A stretch of 64,000 nt of DNA from Azotobacter chroococcum (lineage in GTDB: Bacteria; Pseudomonadota; Gammaproteobacteria; Pseudomonadales; Pseudomonadaceae), in assembly GCF_004339665.1 (NCBI RefSeq), contig NZ_SMMU01000010.1, positions 1-64,000 of the forward strand. Direction: 5' to 3'. How positions within the stretch are numbered: the stretch's first letter is position 1; every line of letters begins with the position of its first letter. Below the pieces are notes generated by a model that was given only the letters and a program-made list of their open reading frames with translations, was not told where the DNA came from and searched no databases. Shown one piece after another: positions 24,249 to 34,895 of this stretch. Made by a program: the position numbers and the translations under genes.

Positions 24249-25319
24249 TCAGCGCGGCGTCGCCAGCATGTCCTCGATGGACGCGATCAGCCGCCGCTCC
24301 CGTTGCTCGCCGAGGGCCGGCGCGCCGCTGGCCCGGTGGGAGGGAGGCCGCTCCTGCGCCAGCGTCTGCAGACGCTTTTCGAGGGCGACGGGGTCGAGGC
24401 CATCCCGCCCCAGCAGACGACGCCTGGAGAACGGCTTCTTGGTCGAATGGCCCACCAGCAGCGGCAGCAGCCGCTCGGCGCCGCCCAGGCCTGCGTCGCT
24501 GCCTGCCAGGCGCTTCAGCAGCCGGCACGCCGCCTGCGCCAGCCGCGGCGACGGCGAGGTGCGCTTGCCGTTGAGCTCGTGCAGGAACACACCCAGGTGC
24601 AGCGCCGCCGAGACGGCGGGATCGGCGTCCATGCACATCTGCCCGCAATCGATCACCCGCAGCGGTGCCCGGGGATCGGGCGAGACCATGAGATTGCCGG
24701 GATGCAGGTCGAGATGGCAGATGCCGGCCTCGCGCAGCGCCGCCAGCACGTCCATCAACTGCCAGAGCAGCGCCCGGCGGCGCGCGGCATCGTCCTCGTG
24801 CTGCAGCCAGACGTCGCTGAACCCCTGCCAGCCGGCCAGATACTCCTGCAGCAGCACCTGCCGCACCGGCAGACCGCAGCGGAAGTACTCGCCGAAGGCG
24901 AAGGTCCGGACCCCGTGCGCGGTGCGCTCGCTCAGCGCCAGGTTGTGCGCCAGCTCGGCGGTGCCGTGGCTCATGCCCACCAGCGGGCTGCTGCAGCCCA
25001 GCAGCGCGCCGAGACGCTTGCGCGGGATCAGGGTCATCTGCTTGACGAAATAGCCGGGCACGTCCGGCCGCTCCGGGGGCACCAGCCGGTAGATGCGCCG
25101 CGACTTGTCCTTCTCCGCCCGCTCGCGGAGCAGCGTGACCCCCGCCGGATCGCCCTCCAGCAGGAAGCGGTCGAACAGCCGGGCCGGGACCTGCGCGTCC
25201 TCGTCGGCCAGCCACCAGCGCCACCCCGAGCCGGAAAACGCCAGCGGACCGGCGAACCGGGCGGTCAGAAAGCACGGCCTTGGCCAGCCGGCAGCGAAGC
25301 GCTCTGCATGCAACCTCAT
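24249..25319 (-). CDS. WaaP/InaA-like lipopolysaccharide kinase family protein
   Basis: 356 residues with a small kinase fold. GICHLDLHPGNLMVSPDPRA near residue 205 is the catalytic loop (HxDxxxxN), and LRVIDCGQMCMD near 225 is the DFG-equivalent. PGYFVKQMTLIPRK near 100 may hold the ATP-binding lysine. Such enzymes phosphorylate core sugars or other envelope glycolipids. SD GGAG precedes the ATG at 25319. It lies in the accessory block, convergent with the metallophosphoesterase, away from the main LPS core operon, so its substrate may be different from that of WaaP. Confidence 0.72.
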   Translation of the reverse strand: MRLHAERFAAGWPRPCFLTARFAGPLAFSGSGWRWWLADEDAQVPARLFDRFLLEGDPAGVTLLRERAEKDKSRRIYRLVPPERPDVPGYFVKQMTLIPRKRLGALLGCSSPLVGMSHGTAELAHNLALSERTAHGVRTFAFGEYFRCGLPVRQVLLQEYLAGWQGFSDVWLQHEDDAARRRALLWQLMDVLAALREAGICHLDLHPGNLMVSPDPRAPLRVIDCGQMCMDADPAVSAALHLGVFLHELNGKRTSPSPRLAQAACRLLKRLAGSDAGLGGAERLLPLLVGHSTKKPFSRRRLLGRDGLDPVALEKRLQTLAQERPPSHRASGAPALGEQRERRLIASIEDMLATPR

Positions 25320-25459
25320 TCACTTCACTCCGATGCCATGAATGCGATCGAAGGATATGTCGCCAAAGGCCACTTCGTCGCCCCGTTGCGTTAATCTGGC
25401 GAGGTTTGCGCTGCAGCCCGCGGCTTCGGCGCCGGCCCATTCGCCCGGGAAACCTCGCC

Positions 25460-26482
25460 ATGTCTCGAATACCGCGTGTGACCGTCTTCATTCCGGTACA
25501 CAACCGTCAGCGCTACATCGCCACCGCCGTCGACAGCATCCTGGCGCAGACCTTCGAGGACTTCGAGCTGCTGGTCGTCGACGACGGATCGACCGACGCC
25601 ACCCTCGAGGTGCTGTCACACTACCGGGACCCTCGCCTGCGCGTGGAGTGCAACCCGCGCAACCTGGGCCTGCCGGGGACCCGCAACCGGGGCCTGGAGC
25701 TGGCCCGCGGCGAATACATCGCGCTGCTCGACAGCGACGACAAGGCCTGGCCGAACCGCCTCGCTCGCCAGGTCGAGGTGCTCGACCGGCATCCCGAGCT
25801 GGTGCAGATCGGCAGCGCCTGCGACTTCATGGACGCCGAGGGCCGGCGCCTCGACCGGGTGCGCCGCCGCCCGCTGGCCCCCGACGAGGTGGATGCTAGC
25901 CTGGCGTTCTACTGCGCGCTGACCAACCGCACGATCATGGGGCGCACCGCCATCCTGCGCGAATACCGCTACAGCGAGGACTTCCCGAGCTGCGAGGACT
26001 ACGAGCTGCACCAGCGCCTGGCACGCAAGTGGCGCATGGCCAACCTTCCCGACGTGCTGGTCTGCGGACGCGAACATCCCGGTCGCTTCACCCGGAACAA
26101 CCAGGCGCTGGGCCTCGACCGCAAGCGCGAGATCTGCCGGCGGGCGCTGCTCGAACTCGGCATCGAGCCGAGCGAGGACGACCTCGACCGCCACTATGCC
26201 CTGTCGCGCCCGCAGAAGCTCGGCGCCGATCTGAACCGGGACTATCTCGACTGGACCGAACAGTGGCTGGCCCGGCTCGATGCCGCCAACCGGCGCACGC
26301 AGCGCTATGTGCCCGAAGCGCTCCTGCGCGTCATGACCGAGCGCTGGGTACAGCTGTCCCTGCAGGCGCGCCGCCAGCTCGGGCCGGGCGCCTATCTGCG
26401 CCTGCTGCGTTCGCCGCTGGCCCGGCGCCTGCCGGCGGCGTTCCTGCGCTTCCTGCGCGCACCTCGTCCGCTGGCGACCTGA
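25460..26482 (+). CDS. Family 2 glycosyltransferase
   Basis: 340 residues. GT-A fold: VTVFIPVHNRQRYIATAVDS at the start, LLVVDDGSTDATLEVL near 38, GLPGTRNRGLELARGEYIAL near 72 and LDSDDKAWPNRLARQV with the DSD metal motif. The C-terminal 130 residues are basic and helical with no membrane span. The donor cannot be predicted. The ATG at 25460 fits the conserved N-terminus. It is followed after 46 bases by a 2-oxoglutarate oxygenase in the same direction, and the two are probably co-transcribed. Confidence 0.88.
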   Translation: MSRIPRVTVFIPVHNRQRYIATAVDSILAQTFEDFELLVVDDGSTDATLEVLSHYRDPRLRVECNPRNLGLPGTRNRGLELARGEYIALLDSDDKAWPNRLARQVEVLDRHPELVQIGSACDFMDAEGRRLDRVRRRPLAPDEVDASLAFYCALTNRTIMGRTAILREYRYSEDFPSCEDYELHQRLARKWRMANLPDVLVCGREHPGRFTRNNQALGLDRKREICRRALLELGIEPSEDDLDRHYALSRPQKLGADLNRDYLDWTEQWLARLDAANRRTQRYVPEALLRVMTERWVQLSLQARRQLGPGAYLRLLRSPLARRLPAAFLRFLRAPRPLAT

Positions 26483-26528
26483 CCCGGCACGATCCCACCC
26501 CCCACGAACCAGCAATGAGGAGCGTGAC

Positions 26529-27245
26529 ATGCGCTATCTGGATTTCGGGGCCCTGGAACGCATGGACGCCAGGGCGTTTCAGGAGCAGCACCCCTACCCC
26601 TGGGCCAACCCGGCCGGCCTGCTGACCCCTGAAGGCTATGCGGCGCTGCGCGAAAGCCTGCCCGCCATGGAACAGTTCACCGAGGTATTCGGCAAGGTGC
26701 GCCGTTACGGCCAGCAGTCCCATGACCGCCTGGCACTGGAATATTCGCCGGAGCTGGCGCTCTCACCACACTGGCAGGCGTTCATGAACGAGCTGACCGG
26801 TCCACACTACCGGCGCTTCATGGCCCGCATGCTCGGTACGCGTGCCTTCCGGCTGCGCTTTCACTGGCACTACACGCCGGCCGGCTGCTCGGTCTCGCCG
26901 CACTGCGATGCCCGCGACAAGCTGGGATCGCATATCTTCTACTTCAATACGGAAGACGACTGGCAAGCCGAGTGGGGCGGGCAGACCCTGGTGCTCGACG
27001 ATAACGGCCGCTTCGACAGCAAGAGCGCGCCGGCCTTCGAGGACTTCGACCGCACCATCGAATCCCAGGCGCTGGGCAACTACAGCTTCCTGTTCTGCCG
27101 ACGCGGCAACTCCTGGCACGGTGTGCGCGAACTCAGCTGCCCGCCGGGCCATTACCGCAAGGTCTTCATCGTGGTCATCGACGAACGCCGGCCGCTCAGG
27201 CAGCTCTCCCGGCGGATCAAGGAATTGTTCAAGCGTGCCGCCTGA
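26529..27245 (+). CDS. 2-oxoglutarate/Fe(II)-dependent oxygenase (prolyl-hydroxylase-like)
   Basis: 238 residues. The HxD iron pair is in SVSPHCDARDKLGSHIFYFN near residue 125, and the distal histidine is in RRGNSWHGVREL near 200, followed by a basic residue for 2-oxoglutarate (YRKVFIVVIDERR). EWGGQTLVLDDNGRF lies between, as usual in the P4H-like branch. The target may be a lipid or glycan made by the neighbouring glycosyltransferase. SD GAGGAG supports the ATG. It converges on the CHASE-GGDEF gene with an 18-base gap. Confidence 0.78.
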   Translation: MRYLDFGALERMDARAFQEQHPYPWANPAGLLTPEGYAALRESLPAMEQFTEVFGKVRRYGQQSHDRLALEYSPELALSPHWQAFMNELTGPHYRRFMARMLGTRAFRLRFHWHYTPAGCSVSPHCDARDKLGSHIFYFNTEDDWQAEWGGQTLVLDDNGRFDSKSAPAFEDFDRTIESQALGNYSFLFCRRGNSWHGVRELSCPPGHYRKVFIVVIDERRPLRQLSRRIKELFKRAA

Positions 27246-27263
27246 AGCGAACGCCAACCGGAC

Positions 27264-28856
27264 TCAGACGCTCGTCGCCTGCCCCGCCCCGAAGATCCGG
27301 TAGCAGGCCTTGCCGGCGTGCTTGGCCTCGTACATGGCGAGGTCGGCCTCGCGGACCAGGCTGTTGGCGTCGCTGGACGCGTCGGCGAAGGCCACGCCGA
27401 TGCTCGCGGAAACGGCGACCGCCGGCTGTCCGGCACTCAGGGCGACGGGCCGGCTCACCTGCTCGATCAGCCGCTGCAGAATGCTGTCCAGCGTCGGCTG
27501 ATCGTTCGCCCCCGGCAGCACCACCACGAACTCGTCCCCGCCGAGCCGGGCGACGGTGTCGGAGGGCCGCAGCACGGCCTGCATGCGCTGCGCGACTTCC
27601 TTCAGGAGCAGATCGCCGGTCTGGTGGCCGAAGTGGTCGTTGACCGCCTTGAAGCCGTCCAGGTCGAGCACGCAGACCGCCAGCCGGCCGCCCTCGCGAT
27701 GCTGCAGGCCGAGCGCCATGTTGATGCGGTCGAACAGCAGCAGACGGTTGGGCAGGCCGGTCAGGGCATCGTAGTAGGCCAGGCCGTCGAGCTCCTTCTG
27801 CCGGCTCAGCAGCTCGCCGTTGAGCCGCTCCAGGGCAAGGGTGCCGCAATGGGAACGGTCGAGCAGGAGCAGCAGGACGAGGGTCAGCGCCAGCAGCGAG
27901 AACATCAGCAGCAGGGGCAGGATGCTGACCGGAAAACCGCCGAAGTCCTGCGGGGCGACGAACTCGATGAGCCACTGCCGCCCGGGGATGCTCAGCCGGT
28001 GCTGGACCACGCCATTCCCGGGCTCCTGCGGGACGGCGCCGCGCGGATGGATGGCGACCGGCTGCCCGTCCGCCAGGTCGTAGAGGCGCACCTCCACCTT
28101 CTGCGGCCCGAACGACAGATTATTGAGCAGCACGCTGGGCCGCAGCATCAGGATCAGATGGCCCTCGAGGGCCTGCCAGCGCTGCTCGGCGCCCGCCACC
28201 GGCATGCCCTTGCGGTATACCGGCTGATAGATGGCGACCGCCGGCGGCCCGTTCGGGTCCTGCAGCAACGGAAAGACCGGCGTGGTCCGCTGCACGCCCA
28301 GGCGGGCCGCAGCGCGCGCCACCTCCCGGTTGTAGGGACGCGCCAGGACGTCGAGCCCGAGCACCCGGCGATTCACCTCGAACGGCTCGGCGTAGCGGAT
28401 CGGCAGATACTCTTCGCGGGCGGGAGCCGACACGGGCAACCGGGCATCGGCGGCTACGTCGAAGATGCCGAGGCGCCGCTCCTGGAACGGCAGCAGAACG
28501 CGCTCGAACTCGCCGCGCTCGCCGTGCAGGACCCGCGGCGCCCAGTGCATGGCGAGGATTTCCGGATAACTCGGCAGCACTTCGCGGGCGAAGCTCGCGA
28601 ACTCCGCAGGCTCGACTGTCTCGGCCGAGATGAAGAGGCCGCGGAAGGCCAGCAGGACCTGGGGAGAATGGTCGAGCAGATTCTGGACATTGTTGAACTG
28701 GACATGCGCCAGGCGCTGGAACTCCCCAGCCTGCACGCGCCGCTCCAGCGCGGAGCTGTACAGGTAGGCGACCACCGAGATCAGCGCCCCGAGCCCGCCC
28801 ACCGCCAGCAACCTGGCCCAGTACCCGCGCCGCGCGCGCCAATCCACCCCCACCAT
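27264..28856 (-). CDS. CHASE-domain diguanylate cyclase (GGDEF)
   Basis: 530 residues. One N-terminal helix (about 12-32), a periplasmic CHASE sensor domain (about 60-300, with LLAFRGLFISAETVEPAEFA), a second membrane helix (LPLLLMFSLLALTLVLLLLL, about 320) and a C-terminal GGDEF domain. DALTGLPNRLLLFDRIN starts the cyclase, RLGGDEFVVVL is the active site, and RPSD five residues before GGDEF is a complete inhibitory I-site. It should make cyclic-di-GMP in response to a periplasmic ligand. No EAL domain follows. Confidence 0.93.
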   Translation of the reverse strand: MVGVDWRARRGYWARLLAVGGLGALISVVAYLYSSALERRVQAGEFQRLAHVQFNNVQNLLDHSPQVLLAFRGLFISAETVEPAEFASFAREVLPSYPEILAMHWAPRVLHGERGEFERVLLPFQERRLGIFDVAADARLPVSAPAREEYLPIRYAEPFEVNRRVLGLDVLARPYNREVARAAARLGVQRTTPVFPLLQDPNGPPAVAIYQPVYRKGMPVAGAEQRWQALEGHLILMLRPSVLLNNLSFGPQKVEVRLYDLADGQPVAIHPRGAVPQEPGNGVVQHRLSIPGRQWLIEFVAPQDFGGFPVSILPLLLMFSLLALTLVLLLLLDRSHCGTLALERLNGELLSRQKELDGLAYYDALTGLPNRLLLFDRINMALGLQHREGGRLAVCVLDLDGFKAVNDHFGHQTGDLLLKEVAQRMQAVLRPSDTVARLGGDEFVVVLPGANDQPTLDSILQRLIEQVSRPVALSAGQPAVAVSASIGVAFADASSDANSLVREADLAMYEAKHAGKACYRIFGAGQATSV

Positions 28857-29078
28857 TCACGCCTTCGCCTGGAGTCGCCGCCATAGAGGCTACGAATTAT
28901 ATGAGCGAACGCACATTTTCACCCTTGGCCGATCGCATGATGGGCCAGAGTGTTCGGTAGCCGCACGAAGCCTGCCGGGACGGCCGGGCGGCAGTGGGGA
29001 GTGGCGCAAAGGGTCTTTCGCAGAGAGCAGCTTCCCGGGGTGAGCGCCGGCGGCTCGGTGCTGCCGGCCGACGCCGCC

Positions 29079-29519
29079 TCAGACGACCGGTTCCACCTCG
29101 TGGCCGCAGGACAGGCAGTGGCTCAGCCATTCGCCGAGGAACAGGTTGAGCTGGCTCTTCTCGTCCGGCTGGTGCATCGCCGCGTTGGGGTAGACATAGC
29201 GGCTGCGCAGGCGCCGGGCCTGTTCCGCACAGACCACCTCGGCCATGCGCGCGTCGTGGTAGACCCGCACCTCCATCCGCGGTGCCGGCAGCCAGGGCAG
29301 GCTGTGCTCCTGGCAGACCTTCAGGGTGGTGGTGTAGGGACAGTCCTCGAGCACCTCCAGGGCCAGCACGCCGAGCAGCCGCTCGCCCTGGCTCACCCCC
29401 ACCCGGCGCGCCGCCGCGGGCGTGCTGCGCATCTCCGGCAGCAGGCGCATCAGCCGCGCATAGTTGGCCTCGCAGGTCGCCTGCAGGTCGACCAGGTCGA
29501 CCCGGTAACGCTCGCGCAT
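29079..29519 (-). CDS. DUF1249 family protein
   Basis: 146 residues, soluble. YRVDLVDLQATCEANYARLM starts the conserved region; CPYTTTLKVCQ and MEVRVYHDARMAEVVCAEQA follow, then NLFLGEWLSHCLSCGHE at the end. The family is confined to gammaproteobacteria and normally sits between nudF and cpdA or parE in Pseudomonas. The function is unknown. It begins 5 bases after the nudF stop, so it is co-transcribed. Here cpdA does not follow, suggesting the accessory block joined the chromosome at this point. Confidence 0.88.
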   Translation of the reverse strand: MRERYRVDLVDLQATCEANYARLMRLLPEMRSTPAAARRVGVSQGERLLGVLALEVLEDCPYTTTLKVCQEHSLPWLPAPRMEVRVYHDARMAEVVCAEQARRLRSRYVYPNAAMHQPDEKSQLNLFLGEWLSHCLSCGHEVEPVV

Positions 29520-29524
29520 CAGAC

Positions 29525-30142
29525 TTACGCCCACAGTCCTCGTACCTCGACACGGTTCAGCGCCAGCCACTGCAGGGCAATGATGCTGGCGGCATTGTTG
29601 ATCTTGCCATCCTTGACCGCCTGCAGCGCGTCCTCGAAAGACAGCACGTGCACGCGGATGTCCTCCCCCTCCTCGGGCAATCCATAAACGCCGCCGGCCC
29701 CCACGCTGTCGCAGCGCCCGACATAAAGGTAGACCTTCTCGTTGCTGCCGCCGGGCGACGGGTAGTAGACGGTCACCGGCCACAGCGCCTCGAGCTTGAG
29801 GCCCGCCTCCTCGAGGGCCTCGCGGTGGGCGACTTCCTCGGGCTCCTCGTCCTTGTCGATCAGCCCGGCGACCATCTCGAGCATCCAGGGATTCTCCGAC
29901 TTGTCCATCGCTCCGACGCGGAACTGCTCGTTCAGCACCACGCAGTCGCGCACGGGATCGTAGGGCAGCACGCAGACCGCATCGTGGCGCACGAATAGTT
30001 CGCGGCTGAGCACCGGGCCCATCTCGCCGGAGAACTGGCGATGGCGCAGGTGCACGCGCTCGAGTCGGTAGAAACCGCTGAAACAGGGCTCGCGCCGCAC
30101 GATTTCCACGGCATCCGCATCCGGCTTGAAGAATTCGCTCAT
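29525..30142 (-). CDS. nudF: ADP-ribose pyrophosphatase (Nudix)
   Basis: 205 residues, hydrolyses ADP-ribose and related ADP-sugars. The Nudix box is present from MVAGLIDKDEEPEEVAHREA into LEEAGLKLE near residues 93-115. SRELFVRHDAVCVLPYDP and the YYPSPGGSNEKVYLY segment are typical of the NudF/AspP branch. The start at 30142 (MSEFF) is chosen from the conserved N-terminus. Forms an operon with the DUF1249 gene and is divergent from the lipoprotein gene, as in Pseudomonas. Confidence 0.93.
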   Translation of the reverse strand: MSEFFKPDADAVEIVRREPCFSGFYRLERVHLRHRQFSGEMGPVLSRELFVRHDAVCVLPYDPVRDCVVLNEQFRVGAMDKSENPWMLEMVAGLIDKDEEPEEVAHREALEEAGLKLEALWPVTVYYPSPGGSNEKVYLYVGRCDSVGAGGVYGLPEEGEDIRVHVLSFEDALQAVKDGKINNAASIIALQWLALNRVEVRGLWA

Positions 30143-30329
30143 CCTGCACACTCACTCGTCTAGTGAACCGAAGTCGGCTGCCATCCTAACCTGCCCTCTC
30201 GAGCGGCGCAGCCCCTTTGCAGACGGCCGAGGACCTGCGACCCTAGCCAGTCCGCCAGCGCGCCGATCCGGGCGTCTGGCGAGATATTCCTCAACGACGC
30301 CGAAAGCCCAGATGAACGCTGTGACCCCC

Positions 30330-31061
30330 ATGAAATCGCTCGCCCTCGCCGCTCTCGCCCTGCTCCTGGGAGCCTGCCAGAGCCTGTCCCCCTCGAGCCA
30401 GCCAGCCGTCTACAAGCGCACGGCCTGGGAACATTTGCAAGCCGGATGCCAAGGACGCGAGTGCCCGCTGGTGAACATCGACACCGTGCATTTCGCCGAC
30501 GAGCCGACGCTGAACCGGCTGATCGACCAGGGCCTGCTGGAGCTGACCCGCGAAGCCGAAGGCATGCCGCTGCCGGCCTCGCTGGAGAGCCACGAGCGGG
30601 ACTTTTTGGCCGGCGCCAAACCGGGCTGGAGCAGCTACCTGCAAGCCAAGGTGCTCGAGCAGAACAATGGGCGCATTCTCGTCGAGCTGTCGAGCTACCG
30701 CTTCACCGGCGGCGCCCACGGCATGCCGCGGCGCGCCTTCATCGACTTCGATCGCCGCCGGCAGAAGGCCCTGGAGCTGCGCGACCTGCTGCTGCCGGGT
30801 CAGGAGGAGGCCTTCTGGGCGAAGGCCGGACAGGCCCACCAGCGCTGGCTGGCGGCCCAGGGCGTCGGCGAGGATGCGGAGTTCATCGCCACCTGGCCGT
30901 TCCAGAAGACCCGCCACATCGCCCTGGCAAAGGTCGGCGTGCTGCTGATGTACGACACCTACCGCATCGCCCCCTACGCCATGGGTCATCCGCTGCTGGT
31001 GGTGCCCTACCCGCAGCTCAACGGCATTCTCAGGCCGGAGCTCTTCCCGCGCAGCAAGTAG
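30330..31061 (+). CDS. Lipoprotein with RsiV/DUF3298-like domain
   Basis: 243 residues. A lipoprotein signal with lipobox LLLGAC (Cys about residue 16) makes it a membrane-anchored envelope protein. The mature part (HFADEPTLNRLIDQGLLELT; YRFTGGAHGMPRRAFIDFDR; IAPYAMGHPLLVVPYPQL) matches the DUF4163/DUF3298 arrangement also found in RsiV. The function is unknown. The ATG at 30330 gives the normal short signal peptide; 30312 would add six residues. Its place between nudF and thiC is the Pseudomonas order. Confidence 0.85.
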   Translation: MKSLALAALALLLGACQSLSPSSQPAVYKRTAWEHLQAGCQGRECPLVNIDTVHFADEPTLNRLIDQGLLELTREAEGMPLPASLESHERDFLAGAKPGWSSYLQAKVLEQNNGRILVELSSYRFTGGAHGMPRRAFIDFDRRRQKALELRDLLLPGQEEAFWAKAGQAHQRWLAAQGVGEDAEFIATWPFQKTRHIALAKVGVLLMYDTYRIAPYAMGHPLLVVPYPQLNGILRPELFPRSK

Positions 31062-31176
31062 GAGCCAGCTTGCTGGCGATGCTTTTTCGCGGCAACGGAT
31101 CGCCCGCAAGGTCGGTAGGGTGGACAAGCCTGCGGCGTTGTCCACCCTACAGCCTGCAGGGCCAGCAAGCTGGCTA
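31058..31176. repeat. REP-type palindromes and a perfect 13-bp inverted repeat
   Basis: GTAGGAGCCAGCTTGCTGGCGAT at 31058-31080 (shown split: GTAGGAGCCAGC then TTGCTGGCGAT) is a Pseudomonas REP; a second, inverted partial copy lies at 31162-31176. Between them GTAGGGTGGACAA (31115-31127) and TTGTCCACCCTAC (31138-31150) form a perfect 13-bp stem. The array sits between convergent genes and overlaps the lipoprotein stop codon. It probably ends transcription from both sides. Confidence 0.8.
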
Positions 31177-31223
31177 CCCCCGCGAACCGCGTGCCCGAAC
31201 TCCGGGAAGAGCCGGGCGGCGCT

Positions 31224-33297
<2,074 letters not shown>

Positions 33298-33370
33298 AAG
33301 TACCGGCTGAGTCTAAACAAGGTGCGTACAGAAAACCAACAGGCGCAGGGCGCCTCGTCGGAAAAGGCGG

Positions 33371-34645
33371 TCAGGGCCTAACCAGCAGCCGCTCCAGCCC
33401 TTCCAGCAGCCGCGCCAATGCGCCCTGGTTGGCTTCGAGCACCGCCTTTCCGGCCGCCGCAGCCCGGGCGGCGCCCGCCGGCTCGCTCCAGAAGGCGCCG
33501 ACCGCCGCGGCCAGCGAGCCGGCATCGCTCACCTGGCGCAGGGCGCCGGCCTCGTCGAGCCGCGCGGCGATCTCGAGGAAGTTGAACAGGTGCGGCCCGC
33601 TGAGCAGCGGCTTGCCCAGCGCCGCCGGCTCCAGCAGGTTGTGCCCGCCGCTGGGGACCAGGCTGCCGCCGACGAAGGCGCAGTCGGCCAGGGCGTAGAG
33701 GAACAGCAGCTCGCCCATGGTGTCGCCGAGCAGCACCGCGGTTCCGGCCTCGACCGCCTCGCCGGCGGAGCGCCGCGCGGTGGCCAAGCCCTCGCGGCGG
33801 CACAGCTCGAAGACGCCGTCGAAACGCTCCGGATGGCGCGGCACCAGGATCAAGAGCGCCTCAGGAAAATCTGCCTGCAGCCGGCGGTGGGCGGCGAGGA
33901 CGATCTCGTCCTCGCCGGCATGGGTGCTGGCGGCGATCCATACCGGGCGATCCGCCGCGCTCCAGTGGGCGCGCAGCGCCGCCGCCCGCTCCGGCAACTG
34001 CGGGTCGACGGCCAGGTCGAACTTGATCGAGCCGGTCACCGTCACCGCCTCGCCGCCGGCGCCCAGCGCGCGGAAACGCTCGGCCTCGGCCTCGCTCTGC
34101 ACCGCCAGCCAGCGCATCTCGGCGAGCATCGGGCCGGTGAGCCGGGCAAAGCGCCCGTAGCCGCGCGCCGAACGCGCCGACAGCCGGCCGTTGGCCAGCG
34201 CCACCGGAATGCCGCGCCGTGCGCACTGGTGCACATGGTTGGGCCACAGCTCGGTTTCCATGATCACCGCCAGGCGCGGCTGCAGGCGGTCGAGAAAGCG
34301 CGCCGCCGCCCACGGCAGGTCGTAGGGCAGGTAGCAGTGCTGCACGCGGTCGCCGAACAGCGCGCGGATGCGCTCGGAACCGGTCGGCGTCATGCAGGTG
34401 ACGGTGAGCGGCAGCTCCGGATGGCGCGCCTGCAGGGCGCGAATCAGCGGCGCGGCGGCGATGCTCTCGCCCACCGACACCGCATGCACCCAGATGCCGC
34501 CCGGGCGCAGCTCGGGCAGGCCGAGGGCGAAGCGCTCGCCGACGCGCCGCGCATAGGCCGGCGCGCGCCAGGCTCGCCAGGCCAGGCGCAGGAGGATCAG
34601 CGGGAGGGCGAGATGCAGCAGCAGGGTATAGAAGGTCCGATTCAT
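33371..34645 (-). CDS. waaA: 3-deoxy-D-manno-octulosonic acid transferase (Kdo transferase)
   Basis: 424 residues, inner-membrane-bound GT30 enzyme that adds Kdo to lipid IVA. An N-terminal anchor helix (TFYTLLLHLALPLILLRLAW) is followed by IWVHAVSVGESIAAAPLI, TPTGSERI, METELWPN and the C-terminal GGSLVPSGGHNLLEPAALGK donor-site signature. Length is normal. Start 34645 (MNRTF) is preferred; the longer frame runs into the intergenic region. Unlike many pseudomonads, no tolC-like gene separates it from thiC. Confidence 0.96.
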   Translation of the reverse strand: MNRTFYTLLLHLALPLILLRLAWRAWRAPAYARRVGERFALGLPELRPGGIWVHAVSVGESIAAAPLIRALQARHPELPLTVTCMTPTGSERIRALFGDRVQHCYLPYDLPWAAARFLDRLQPRLAVIMETELWPNHVHQCARRGIPVALANGRLSARSARGYGRFARLTGPMLAEMRWLAVQSEAEAERFRALGAGGEAVTVTGSIKFDLAVDPQLPERAAALRAHWSAADRPVWIAASTHAGEDEIVLAAHRRLQADFPEALLILVPRHPERFDGVFELCRREGLATARRSAGEAVEAGTAVLLGDTMGELLFLYALADCAFVGGSLVPSGGHNLLEPAALGKPLLSGPHLFNFLEIAARLDEAGALRQVSDAGSLAAAVGAFWSEPAGAARAAAAGKAVLEANQGALARLLEGLERLLVRP

Positions 34646-34895
34646 GGCGGCGCAGCTTAACAAAACAAGGCGCCCGGCGGCTGCAGGGTTGGTGGCGGCG
34701 CCCCGCCTGCACGACCAAGGTCGTGACCGACTCGCCAATAAAAGACTGACGAATGGCACGCTTCATGCTGACCAGGATCAATAAACTGGCTACGCCTTAT
34801 CTCCTATGGTCCCAGTCCGAGCCCGTCGGATAACCGGAACCCACGACCTCGAGTCAGCCGCTATAATCCGACTCTTTTACTCAACGAGAGCAGCC

